Shown here: piece by piece, positions 34,179-41,133 of the stretch
Layout of the letters: the number at the start of each line of letters is the position of its first letter
Position numbering within the stretch: the stretch's first letter is position 1
Source of the DNA: Aeromicrobium sp.
GTDB lineage: Bacteria; Actinomycetota; Actinomycetes; Propionibacteriales; Nocardioidaceae
DNA: 41,133 nt
Direction of reading: 5' to 3'
Assembly (NCBI GenBank): GCA_025965435.1
Contig: JAOPWZ010000098.1
Location: 1 to 41,133, forward strand
Notes under the pieces: model-generated
Seen by the model: the letters and a program-made list of their open reading frames with translations, nothing else
Database searches by the model: none
Told to the model about the DNA's origin: nothing
Program-made: the position numbers and the translations under genes

Positions 34179-34931
34179 TCAGTAGGTGCCGGTGTAGCTG
34201 CGAGGTACGACTGCGTGATGCACGTAGTCGATGAATGAGGCCCAGTCGTAGACGGGCAAGCCGGTCGCATGACTGATGGCCGCGGAATAGGCGGGTAGGT
34301 CCGAGCACTCGGTCACGATGGCCCCGATGTCGGGGTTCTCCATCTGCAGGCGGAGTGCCCCCCCGATCACCTCGTCGGCGAATCGAGCAGGATCCATGGC
34401 GCCGACCTCGTCGAGGATGACCTCACGGAAGTGGGGGTAGTCCTCGAGCCCCCGCAGTGCGATCCGTTCAGTGTTGGTGAACCCGGCACCGGCCAGCAGC
34501 GCCGGTGTGATCGCCGCTGAATTGGCGGTGAGCACGCCTACCCGTCGATCGGGCCCGACCATGCGGGTGACCATGTCCAGCTGAAGGAGGCTGGTCAGGA
34601 ACACGGGAATGTCGACCGACGCAGCGACGGCTTGCTGGAAAACGGCCATGAAGCCGCAGTTCGAGGTGATCGCGCGGACCCCCTCCGCTTCGAGGCCCTT
34701 CGCTGCGGTCACGATGAGATCGGTGAACTTGTGTCCGTCGCCTCGGAGAATCTCGCCGCCGATGAGCCCTGCGACCTCGACGTAGCGCATGGGGAAGGAA
34801 AAGGTGCCGGCATGGTTCAGGTCACCGGGGACGAATGGGATGTTCCACTGGGCGCAAAGCATCCCGATCGGATAACCGTTCGCGATCTGACCGGCGCGCG
34901 CCGTGACCGTGCTGGGAACGAAGGCGGTCAT
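34179..34931 (-). CDS. Aspartate/glutamate/hydantoin racemase superfamily protein
   Basis: 250 residues from MTAFVPSTVTARAGQIANGY. Two catalytic-type Cys lie in mirrored positions, AITSNCGFMAVFQQ and AIVTECSDLPAYS, as in cofactor-independent Asp/Glu racemases and maleate isomerases. Its ATG overlaps the stop of the dihydrolipoyl dehydrogenase gene, and RidA follows after 35 bp. The probable role is interconversion of L- and D-forms of the amino acid brought in by the Liv transporter, feeding the D-specific flavoenzyme (inference). The true substrate cannot be read. Confidence 0.85.
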   Translation of the reverse strand: MTAFVPSTVTARAGQIANGYPIGMLCAQWNIPFVPGDLNHAGTFSFPMRYVEVAGLIGGEILRGDGHKFTDLIVTAAKGLEAEGVRAITSNCGFMAVFQQAVAASVDIPVFLTSLLQLDMVTRMVGPDRRVGVLTANSAAITPALLAGAGFTNTERIALRGLEDYPHFREVILDEVGAMDPARFADEVIGGALRLQMENPDIGAIVTECSDLPAYSAAISHATGLPVYDWASFIDYVHHAVVPRSYTGTY

Positions 34932-36376
34932 GCTGCACCGGCGCCGCTGCTCGGGCGCCTGGGGCCCGGAACGTGGATGGGGTGACCGAGGGCGACATGA
35001 GCGACCTCGTGGTGGAGCTCGGCCATCGTCGGGTGGGCATGGATGGTGCCTGCGATGTCCTCCAGATGTGCTGCCATCTCGATCGCAAGCGCCGCCTCAG
35101 CGATGAGCTCGCTGGCATGCGGACCGACGATCGTGGCACCGACAACGATGCCGGTGTCCCGGTTGTGGACGTACTCGACGAATCCCGTGCTGTCTCCCAG
35201 GGTCCGAGCGCGACCGGAGGCTGCGATGGGGAAGGTCGCGGTCACCGCGTCGTAACCGGCGGCGGCTGCCTCCGACGAGGTCAGACCTGCTTGAGCCACC
35301 TCGGGGTCACTGAACACGACGGCGGCGATGGTGGTCGGATCGAACACCTCGGCGCGTCCGGACAGCACGGCCGCCGCCACGTGCGCCTCAGCGCTGGCCT
35401 TGTGCGCAAGCGCAGGACCCGGGGTGACGTCGCCGATGGCTGCGATCCGTGGGGTGAGGAGCAGATCGGTTCCCACCGGAAGCCTGCCGTCAGGGCCAGG
35501 GGCGGCACCGAGAACCTCTAGACCGAGGTCGTCGATGTTCGGGATGCGTCCGACCGCGACGACCACGAGTTCGACCGCGAGTTCCACGGCGCCATCGGCG
35601 CGATCGATCTGGAGCGCGTGCCCCGTGTCGCCGGTGACCGAGCTGCTCGTGAGCACCTCGATGCCGAAAGTCTTGACATGTTTGGCCACGAGCGCCCCGA
35701 TGTTCGGATCCATCGTCGGCAGCAGACGATCCTGGGCCTCGACGATCGTCACGGCCGAGCCGAGCTTGGCCAGAGCCGTCCCGAGCTCGAGCCCGATGTA
35801 GCCTCCTCCCACGACGGCAACTGACTTCGGGACGTCAGTGAGCTCGAGAACCTCCGTGGACGACACGATCCGTGCCCCGTCGAAGGGAAGGCGAGGCAGC
35901 TGCACCGGTCGCGAACCGGTTGCGATGATGCACGAAGCGAACTTCAGATGCGTCGGCGGACGGTCCGGGTCGGTGACCAACGCGCCTTGGTCCGGACGCG
36001 TGAACCGGAACCAACCGGTGCGCACATCCACACCGGCGCGCTTGAGCAACCCACGGACGCCATTGTTGAGCCCACCCACCACGTCACGCTTCCAGTTCTG
36101 AAAGGCGACCAGGTCGACGTCGCCTGCACTCGGCGCCGGCGCGCCGCGGCCGTGCCACGCCTGCCGGGCGTGGACGTGCGACGCCAGCTCGATGAGCGCC
36201 TTGGACGGGATGCACCCGACACGGACGCACACTCCCCCGAGTCCGTCCTCGCCGTCGGCGTCGACGAGCATCACCTTGCGTCCGAGCTGTGCCGCCGCAA
36301 TCGCCGCGACATATCCACCCGGGCCGCCTCCGACGACGAGCAGATCGACCCCTTCGGGCATCTCTCCAACAACCAT
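34928..36376 (-). CDS. lpdA: Dihydrolipoyl dehydrogenase (E3)
   Basis: 482 residues from MVVGEMPEGVDLLVVGGGPG, with AGGAG upstream; the longer track ORF overlaps the E2 gene. FAD site GGGPGGYVAAIAAAQLG, redox-active disulfide in GGVCVRVGCIPSKALIEL (C-x4-C), NAD-binding VAVVGGGYIGLELGTALAKL, and the C-terminal interface HAHPTMAELHHEVAH with the His-Glu pair are complete. It reoxidises dihydrolipoamide on E2 with NAD+. Its position directly behind E1 alpha, E1 beta and E2 makes it the dedicated E3 of this complex. Confidence 0.95.
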   Translation of the reverse strand: MVVGEMPEGVDLLVVGGGPGGYVAAIAAAQLGRKVMLVDADGEDGLGGVCVRVGCIPSKALIELASHVHARQAWHGRGAPAPSAGDVDLVAFQNWKRDVVGGLNNGVRGLLKRAGVDVRTGWFRFTRPDQGALVTDPDRPPTHLKFASCIIATGSRPVQLPRLPFDGARIVSSTEVLELTDVPKSVAVVGGGYIGLELGTALAKLGSAVTIVEAQDRLLPTMDPNIGALVAKHVKTFGIEVLTSSSVTGDTGHALQIDRADGAVELAVELVVVAVGRIPNIDDLGLEVLGAAPGPDGRLPVGTDLLLTPRIAAIGDVTPGPALAHKASAEAHVAAAVLSGRAEVFDPTTIAAVVFSDPEVAQAGLTSSEAAAAGYDAVTATFPIAASGRARTLGDSTGFVEYVHNRDTGIVVGATIVGPHASELIAEAALAIEMAAHLEDIAGTIHAHPTMAELHHEVAHVALGHPIHVPGPRRPSSGAGAA

Positions 36377-36389
36377 GGTTCTGGATCTC

Positions 36390-37652
36390 CTAGGACAGCA
36401 GCAGCAGAGGCTGGGCCACTGCGTCTGCGACTGCGTTGACGAATGTGGCCAGATGGGCGCCATCGTTGATGCGGTGGTCGGCAGCGACGACGATCGGAAG
36501 CATCGGTCGGACGACGGCGACTCCGTCGACCGCGACGACCTTGTCCGAGATGCGACCGAAGCCTGCGATGGCGACCTCCGGCGGATGGATGACTGGGGTG
36601 CCCATCCAGGTGCCGAACGACCCGAAGTTGGTGACGGTGAACGATCCGCCGGTCAACTCCTCCGGCTTGGCCGTTCGCGTCCTGGCACGTTCGGCGAGGC
36701 GCTCGACCTCGAGTGTCAGGTCGGTCAGGCCGAGGAGATCCGCGTCCTTGACGACCGGCACGATCAATCCGTCATCCGTGGCGGTCGCCATGCCGAGATG
36801 AATACCGGCATGCTTCGTGAGGGTCTCGGTTGCCGCGTCGTACGTGGCGTTCATCGACGGCTGGATCTCCAACGCCCGCATGACGGCTTTGAGCAGCAGC
36901 GGGAAGACCGAGAACCGGACCCCCTTAGCTTCGAAGATCGGCTTGAGTGCTGCGCGAGCGGCCAGCAGGTTGGTCGCGTCCACCTCACGGAACTCGGTGA
37001 CGTGCGGAATCGTCAGAGCCTCGGTCATCGATCGCGAGATTGCGCGCCGAAGCCCCCTGAGCTCGACGACCTCGTCGGTGCGCCCCGATGGGACGCGTAG
37101 CGGCCGGACGGCCTCGCCTGCCGTTGCGGAACTGGAGGACGCTTGCACTGGGTTGTCGAGATCTGATGCGAGGATCCGGTCGTGCGGGCCCGTGCCCACG
37201 ATCGTCGTAAGGTCGATGCCGCGCTGCACGGCGAGTCTCCGGGTGCGCGGGCTGGCGAGCGGACGTCGCCGTGGTTTCGCCGGGTCGGACACCTCGGTGG
37301 GGACCGCGGACGACGAGACCGGCGACGAACCCGTCTTGGTCTCCCCGTCAGCGTCCAACGGCACAGGAGCAGAGTCCTTCGGTACGTCGACGTGCTCGTC
37401 GAGGGCACCCGGCTCCCCGATGATCGCCAAGAGCTCCTCGACCCGGGCCAGCTTGCCCTCAGGCACGGCTTGCTTCAGCAGGGTGCCGGAGGCCGGCGCC
37501 GGTATCTCGACGATCGACTTGTCGGTCTCGACCTGGACCAGGGGCTGGTCCTCGGTGACGGTCTGACCGACCTCGACGAACCACTCGAGGATCTCGGCTT
37601 CCGCGATGCCCTCTCCCACGTCCGGCATGTGGAACTCGATGTGATCACTCAC
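36390..37652 (-). CDS. 2-oxoacid dehydrogenase E2 (dihydrolipoyl acyltransferase)
   Basis: 420 residues from a GTG (SDHIEFHMPDVGEG) that overlaps the E1 beta stop codon, with GGAGG upstream. One lipoyl domain comes first (VQVETDKSIVEIPAPASGTL, lipoylated Lys about 45), then an acidic/Ser linker, a peripheral-subunit-binding domain (ASPRTRRLAVQRGIDLTTIV) and a catalytic domain from about 195, ending with VVAADHRINDGAHLATFVNA. The DHRINDG keeps the catalytic His and Asp. It transfers the acyl group from E1 to CoA. The single lipoyl domain and neighbouring separate E1 alpha/beta genes fit branched-chain 2-oxoacid dehydrogenase rather than the actinobacterial AceE-type pyruvate complex. Confidence 0.94.
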   Translation of the reverse strand: MSDHIEFHMPDVGEGIAEAEILEWFVEVGQTVTEDQPLVQVETDKSIVEIPAPASGTLLKQAVPEGKLARVEELLAIIGEPGALDEHVDVPKDSAPVPLDADGETKTGSSPVSSSAVPTEVSDPAKPRRRPLASPRTRRLAVQRGIDLTTIVGTGPHDRILASDLDNPVQASSSSATAGEAVRPLRVPSGRTDEVVELRGLRRAISRSMTEALTIPHVTEFREVDATNLLAARAALKPIFEAKGVRFSVFPLLLKAVMRALEIQPSMNATYDAATETLTKHAGIHLGMATATDDGLIVPVVKDADLLGLTDLTLEVERLAERARTRTAKPEELTGGSFTVTNFGSFGTWMGTPVIHPPEVAIAGFGRISDKVVAVDGVAVVRPMLPIVVAADHRINDGAHLATFVNAVADAVAQPLLLLS

Positions 37653-38632
37653 GGCGCGACCTCCATCAAAGCCTTGATCTCGCGCACCACGCGTGACTGA
37701 CTGGGCACGTAGGCGTCCTCGACACCAGCGAGCGGATACGGAGTGTCCGGGGCGGTGATGCGGTGGACGGGAGCGATCAGGTCGTAGAAGCAGGTCTGCT
37801 GGATGGTGGCCGCGAGTTCCGCACCGAAACCACCGGTCAGCGGCGCCTCGTGCAGGACGACCGCCCGGCCGGTCGTGGACACGGCGGCTGCAACACCCTC
37901 CACATCGAGCGGGACCAGCGAGCGCAGATCCAGGACCTGGACGTCGACTCCGCTCGCAGCCAGCTCCTCGGCCGCAGCCAGTGCCAGCTGGGTGGCGGCG
38001 GACCACGCGATAACTGTGACGTCAGCGCCTTCGCGAACGATCTGCGCCTTGCCGATCGGCACGGTGTACCGCTCCTCGGGCACCTCATCTCGTTGGAGGC
38101 GATACCCCTTGAGCGGCTCGAGGAAGAGCACCGGATCGTCAGTCTCCAGGGCTGCCGTCAGCAGTCCCTTGGCGTCGTGGGCGGTGGCCGGCGCGACGAC
38201 CTTCAGGCCTGGGCAGTGGGCGTAGAACGCCTCGAAGGCATCGGAGTGCAGCTCGGGTGTGCGGACGCCGCCGCCGAACGGGGCGCGGATCACCATGGGC
38301 ACCGAGTGGCGGCCGGCGGATCGATAGCGCAGCCGGGCGACCTGCTGGCCGATCTGGTGGAACGCCTGGTGCCCGAATCCGAGGAACTGGATCTCCACGA
38401 CGGGCCGCATCCCGCTCATCGCGAGGCCCAGGCCGGCGCCGACAATGACACCTTCGGCAAGCGGCATGTCGACGACACGGTCCGCCCCGAACTTCGTCTG
38501 GAGGCCCTCGGTCGCGCGGAAGACACCGCCGAGCTGACCGACGTCCTCGCCGATCACCATCACTCGCTCATCCCGGGCCATCTCGTCCGCGAGCGTCTCG
38601 CGGATGGATTCGATCATGGTCTTGACAGGCAT
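37649..38632 (-). CDS. 2-oxoacid dehydrogenase E1 beta subunit
   Basis: 327 residues from MPVKTMIESIRETLADEMAR, with AAGGAGG upstream. The transketolase-like core has VMVIGEDVGQLGGVFRAT (catalytic Glu), PLAEGVIVGAGLGLAMSGMR and IRAPFGGGVRTPELHSDAFE. It ends with the transketolase C domain (VQVLDLRSLVPLDVE and VVLHEAPLTGGFGAELAA). Together with E1 alpha it decarboxylates a 2-oxo acid using thiamine diphosphate. It follows E1 alpha by 3 bp and overlaps E2 by 4 bp. Pattern resembles BkdA2/BCKDHB. Confidence 0.94.
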   Translation of the reverse strand: MPVKTMIESIRETLADEMARDERVMVIGEDVGQLGGVFRATEGLQTKFGADRVVDMPLAEGVIVGAGLGLAMSGMRPVVEIQFLGFGHQAFHQIGQQVARLRYRSAGRHSVPMVIRAPFGGGVRTPELHSDAFEAFYAHCPGLKVVAPATAHDAKGLLTAALETDDPVLFLEPLKGYRLQRDEVPEERYTVPIGKAQIVREGADVTVIAWSAATQLALAAAEELAASGVDVQVLDLRSLVPLDVEGVAAAVSTTGRAVVLHEAPLTGGFGAELAATIQQTCFYDLIAPVHRITAPDTPYPLAGVEDAYVPSQSRVVREIKALMEVAP

Positions 38633-38635
38633 GAA

Positions 38636-39706
38636 TCAGACCTCCTTCGTCTGGAGCCAGGTGTCGCGCTGCTGGGAGAAGCGCGCGAACGGCTCGGCGT
38701 ACACGTGGTCGAAGAGAGCCGACGGGCCCGCCGCTGGAGTCCCCTGCGCAACGCCCAAAGCACGTTCGACCTCCGCAGCGCACCGCTGCCCGATCTGCGC
38801 TCGTGCCGCGTCGTCTAGTTCGCCGGCCTCGCGCAAGTAGGCCTCGATCCGCTCGATGGGATCGGTGCCGATCCACGCTTCGTGGTCGGCGTCGGTCACG
38901 TACTTGGTGGGATCGTCCGCGGTGTTGTGCGCGCCGGCACGCCAGGTGAGGGACTCGATCAGCGTGGGGCCCTCGCCCGATCGTGCTCGTTCGACAGCCT
39001 CGGTCATCACGGCGTTCACGGCCAGCAGGTCGTTGCCGTCCACGTAGGCACCGTGAATGCCGTAACCGGCGGCGCGGTCCGCGAACGTGCGGCCCGCCGT
39101 CTGCTTGGCGCGAGGAGTGGAGATGGCCCACCCGTTGTTCTGCAGGAAGAAGATGACCGGTGCCTTCAAGACGCCGGCGAGGTTGAGCGACTCGTGGAAG
39201 TCCCCCTCGGACGAAGCGCCGTCGCCGACGAAGGTGGTGACGACCCCGTCCTTGCCCTGCTGCTTGAGACCCCACGCGACACCGACGGCCTGAGGCAGCT
39301 GCGCGGCGAGCGAGATCTGGATGGGCAGGATGTTGACGCCGTCAGGGATGACACATCCTCCGGGGTGCCCCATGAAGTACAGAGCGAAGTTCTCCAGCGG
39401 CATGCCGTGGCGAAGGATGGCCGGCAGCTCGCGGTACTGCGGAGCGATCCAGTCGCGAGACGGGTCGAGCGCCGAAGCGGCGCCTACCACGGAAGCCTCC
39501 TGCCCTCGGACGGACGAGAAAGTTCCGAATCGACCCTGCCGCTGGAGGCTCGTGGCCTTCTCGTCGAACGTGCGCGCCAGAAGCATCCACTCGAACGCCT
39601 CGAGCGTCGCAGCAGGGCTCATCTCGGTCGCGCCGAGTGGGCTTCCTGAGGTGTCAAGGAGCCTGAACGGCTCGATCGCCTCGACCGGCGGTGTGAATCT
39701 CGTCAT
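38636..39706 (-). CDS. 2-oxoacid dehydrogenase E1 alpha subunit
   Basis: 356 residues from MTRFTPPVEAIEPFRLLDTS. Thiamine-diphosphate site: VVTTFVGDGASSEGDFHESL, then FFLQNNGWAISTPRAKQ. It also has RGQEASVVGAASALDPSRDW and the phosphorylation-loop-like RAGAHNTADDPTKY. First gene of the dehydrogenase operon. The 5' side has no ribosome-binding site, and the ATG lies inside an inverted repeat, so leaderless or very short-leader translation is possible. It resembles branched-chain (Bkd/Pdh-alpha type) E1; the substrate is inferred from the amino-acid context. Confidence 0.93.
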   Translation of the reverse strand: MTRFTPPVEAIEPFRLLDTSGSPLGATEMSPAATLEAFEWMLLARTFDEKATSLQRQGRFGTFSSVRGQEASVVGAASALDPSRDWIAPQYRELPAILRHGMPLENFALYFMGHPGGCVIPDGVNILPIQISLAAQLPQAVGVAWGLKQQGKDGVVTTFVGDGASSEGDFHESLNLAGVLKAPVIFFLQNNGWAISTPRAKQTAGRTFADRAAGYGIHGAYVDGNDLLAVNAVMTEAVERARSGEGPTLIESLTWRAGAHNTADDPTKYVTDADHEAWIGTDPIERIEAYLREAGELDDAARAQIGQRCAAEVERALGVAQGTPAAGPSALFDHVYAEPFARFSQQRDTWLQTKEV

Positions 39707-39744
39707 GCATTCAGCGTTGCATGCAGACCTACATGTAAGCAACG
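39706..39744. promoter_or_regulatory. Inverted repeats over the start of the E1 alpha gene
   Basis: Two overlapping elements. At 39706-39725, TGCATTCA-GCGT-TGCATGCA is an inverted repeat with one mismatch that includes the start codon and reuses TGCATTCA in the opposite arm order from 25912-25931. At 39715-39744, CGTTGC and GCAACG form the ends of a wider imperfect repeat. The AT-rich sequence just beyond (39751-39780) probably holds the core promoter. Confidence 0.4.
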
Positions 39745-39854
39745 ATTTCCGAGAATTATTCTGTCCGTAACACTGTTAAGCCTGCAATTGCGGTGCATCA
39801 ATCGCGCCAAGGTTGAGGTACGGTCGTCCAACACCTGACCAGAACGAGGCCGCA

Positions 39855-40067
39855 ATGATTGAAAAAGGGAAGCGCGTCTTGGTGCGCGACGCAAATCACG
39901 ACGCGATGCGGAATAGCAGGAGGATTTCAAGCATCGGGGGTATCTATCGCCCATCCGAGCGTCTCGCGGGATGGCTCCAATCGGCTTGTGATGCCCTAGA
40001 TCCCGGCTCCCCCCGTTCGCCGGAGTGGGTCAAGTCCGGAGAGGTGTACCGTCTGCTCCCGATGTAG
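39855..40067 (+). CDS. Possible 70-residue protein, unknown
   Basis: ATG with GAGG six bases upstream opens MIEKGKRVLVRDANHDAMRN and runs 70 residues to TAG, ending YRLLPM. It is basic, has no membrane segment and matches no family I recognise. Codons are less GC-biased than in the neighbours (AAA, AAT, ATT occur), which may mean foreign origin or non-coding sequence. It is divergent from the E1 alpha gene. Confidence 0.3.
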   Translation: MIEKGKRVLVRDANHDAMRNSRRISSIGGIYRPSERLAGWLQSACDALDPGSPRSPEWVKSGEVYRLLPM

Positions 40068-40312
40068 CGATGAACGCATCGACGCCGTCTTCAGCACCTG
40101 TTGAAACAGTAGGTCGAGGTCAGCTGGTGACACCCTTCCGAAGTGCCTGTTTTCCGTGTTACGAGCGCCCCGCCCGCCACCGCTCCGGGTCACCGAGCCG
40201 GGACGATGTGCCCGGTGTTGACCACCATTTGCGGGCACTTGTGTACGTAACGTCCCGGCCAAACCGTGCGCAGGTGCCCAGAAGCTGCGGTCAGCGTGAG
40301 ACCGGACGTGAC
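40068..40312. other. Intergenic region with nothing recognised
   Basis: Short frames exist on both strands (for example 39996-40331 minus) but none has a ribosome site or family resemblance. No repeats or promoters stood out. Confidence 0.3.
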
Positions 40313-40352
40313 GAAGGCCCCTGATCAGCATTTCTGCTGGCCAGGGGCCTTC
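40313..40352. terminator. Strong stem-loop terminator of the tRNA-Met remnant
   Basis: GAAGGCCCCTG and CAGGGGCCTTC form an 11-bp perfect outer stem, with an inner CAGCA/TGCTG stem closed by TTTC. It begins 2 bp beyond the CCA end of the tRNA fragment on the minus strand, the usual place of a tRNA terminator. Confidence 0.8.
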
Positions 40353-40354
40353 AT

Positions 40355-40393
40355 TGGTAGCGGGGACAGGATTTGAACCTGTGACCTCTGGGT
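40355..40393 (-). tRNA. 3' half of a tRNA-Met gene (probably initiator), truncated
   Basis: 39 nt on the minus strand read as the 3' anticodon-stem strand CCCAG, variable AGGTC, T-arm ACAGG-TTCAAAT-CCTGT, acceptor CCCCGCT, discriminator A and encoded CCA. The anticodon loop, D-arm and 5' acceptor strand are absent: instead of the expected upstream half, the sequence is the end of a MaoC-like gene fragment. The identification as tRNA-Met rests on my recollection of actinobacterial initiator tRNAs. Such 3' remnants are the usual product of tyrosine-integrase insertion into tRNA genes. Confidence 0.75.
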
Positions 40394-40682
40394 CAGAAGA
40401 CCGACCGACGCTGGCTCATCGCGACCATCGCGCTCCCGGCCAACACTCTCGTGCCGTCCGCGTGGCGGAGCCAAATGGTGCATGAGGTCAAACCCGACGC
40501 ATCGTCGATCTTCCCGACCCGGCCGCCGGCCACGAGCTCCTCGTCGGCGAGCGCGTTGCTGACGAACCGGACGTCGACATGCTTGACCAGCGCCGAGTTG
40601 CCCGTCCAGGCGATCAGCAAGTCCCAGACATACGCAAGGTTCGTCGGTCCCTGGTTGACGGGGCGTTCGTCGAGGCCGAGCT
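40393..40682 (-). pseudogene. C-terminal fragment of a MaoC-like (hot-dog fold) protein
   Basis: The frame reading KLGLDERPVNQGPTNLAYVW then VDVRFVSNALADEELVAGGR and TSCTIWLRHADGTRVLAGSA resembles the C-terminal strands of MaoC/R-hydratase-like proteins. The N-terminal part is missing: upstream of about 40682 the sequence belongs to a different gene in a different frame. The stop codon (TGA, 40395-40393) touches the tRNA fragment. Confidence 0.55.
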
Positions 40683-40903
40683 TCGATGCGACTTGTCCTT
40701 GCGCCCGCCGCCGCAAGGAGCGGGAACGGCGAGGCGAGCTGCCGAGCGAAGTGGTGCACGCGGAAACAGGCGCCGTCCGCGCCGACCTCCTCGGCAGCCA
40801 CCGCCAGGTCGATGGACTGCAACAGCGCATCGGATGCCGTCCGCGCCTGCGAGTGTGGCGAGGGGGTCCAGTGACCAAACGACAGGAAGCCGATCTTCTT
40901 CAT
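40682..40903 (-). pseudogene. N-terminal fragment of a luciferase-like (LLM) flavin monooxygenase
   Basis: MKKIGFLSFGHWTPSPHSQA followed by SIDLAVAAEEVGADGACFRV and HHFARQLASPFPLLAAAGAR is the first 74 residues of an LLM-class oxidoreductase (normally about 330-350). Similarity stops after SRIE. The frame then continues, shifted, through the MaoC fragment to a chance stop at 40325. No ribosome site precedes the ATG. A deletion or recombination joined the two genes. Confidence 0.65.
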
Positions 40904-41133
40904 GGTGCGACAACCGACGACGCCGTCGCCTTCTTCCCGCGGCTCACCACGGGGAGCCTCGCCCGTTCGCCGGCGTAGGTCTTTCGAGTCGGGCTAGCCG
41001 ACTGGTGGCGGTATGCAGCAGTCTTGTACGCGCTCGCCTCCAGGCTTGCGGATGTCCTGTCCGCTCTGCAGGCCGGAGTCGCGGTCCTGGCGGCTGTTGA
41101 TAGAGCCCCGGCCCGAGCGCCTCGCGAGGGTCC
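40904..41133. other. Right window end, no recognised gene
   Basis: On the minus strand one frame stays open from the window edge to a TAG at about 40995, ending DCCIPPPVG, but it matches no known family. A short inverted repeat (AGTCGG/CCGACT, 40987-41003) covers that stop. Nothing more can be supported. Confidence 0.25.

Noticed and set aside
40987-41003. AGTCGG/CCGACT inverted repeat near the right end
   Set aside because: Arms of only 6 bp, next to a gene fragment and an unassigned frame; too weak to call an operator or terminator.

Overview
The window is high-GC DNA with dense operons, frequent 4-bp ATGA/GTGA gene overlaps, GTG starts and strong GC bias at third codon positions. This fits an actinomycete. 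The gene families (LacI-controlled araBAD with a ytfQRT-yjfF type transporter, Liv transporter, branched-chain-type 2-oxoacid dehydrogenase) would suit Nocardioidaceae or relatives, but no rRNA or other marker is present to prove it.

Left part (1-11.4 kb): a truncated isochorismatase-family hydrolase diverges from a DJ-1/AraC-type regulator. Next comes a complete L-arabinose module read leftwards: binding protein, ATPase and two permeases (ytfQ, ytfR, ytfT, yjfF), a LacI-type repressor, then araB, araD and araA. A perfect 22-bp palindrome sits in the promoter of the binding-protein gene. A close copy of its core lies inside araB, written in codons that are rare for this genome. A 12-bp perfect hairpin separates the binding protein from the rest of the operon.

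11.4-15.4 kb: an MMPL (RND-like) exporter, a NarL-type histidine kinase and its response regulator form one operon. An orphan inverted repeat lies upstream of it.

15.5-19.8 kb: the most unusual locus. Four translationally coupled genes encode a KaiC-like double-domain ATPase, two different KaiB proteins and a PAS-GGDEF-EAL cyclic-di-GMP enzyme. There is no kaiA. The 3' end of the operon runs into the antisense strand of a truncated GAF-domain gene, which looks like an insertion or rearrangement scar.

20.2-40 kb: a catabolic island. Read from the right, it holds a four-gene 2-oxoacid dehydrogenase complex (E1 alpha, E1 beta, E2, E3), an Asp/Glu-racemase-family protein, RidA, a D-amino-acid-dehydrogenase-like flavoprotein and an SDR; then a Liv-type transporter (five genes) plus a YbaK-family protein; then, divergent from an FCD/GntR regulator, an old-yellow-enzyme-type reductase, an acyl-CoA dehydrogenase, an aminoglycoside-phosphotransferase-like kinase, a small Cys-rich protein and a lipoate-ligase-like protein. 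Together they suggest uptake of an amino acid, conversion to its 2-oxo acid, oxidative decarboxylation to an acyl-CoA and further acyl-CoA oxidation, with local provision for lipoylation of E2. Related palindromes built on TGAATGCA/TGCATTCA lie at three of the promoters and may define a GntR regulon.

Right end (40.3-41.1 kb): the 3' half of a tRNA-Met gene with its terminator, joined directly to fragments of a MaoC-like gene and a luciferase-like monooxygenase gene. This is probably an attachment-site scar or the edge of a genomic island continuing to the right.
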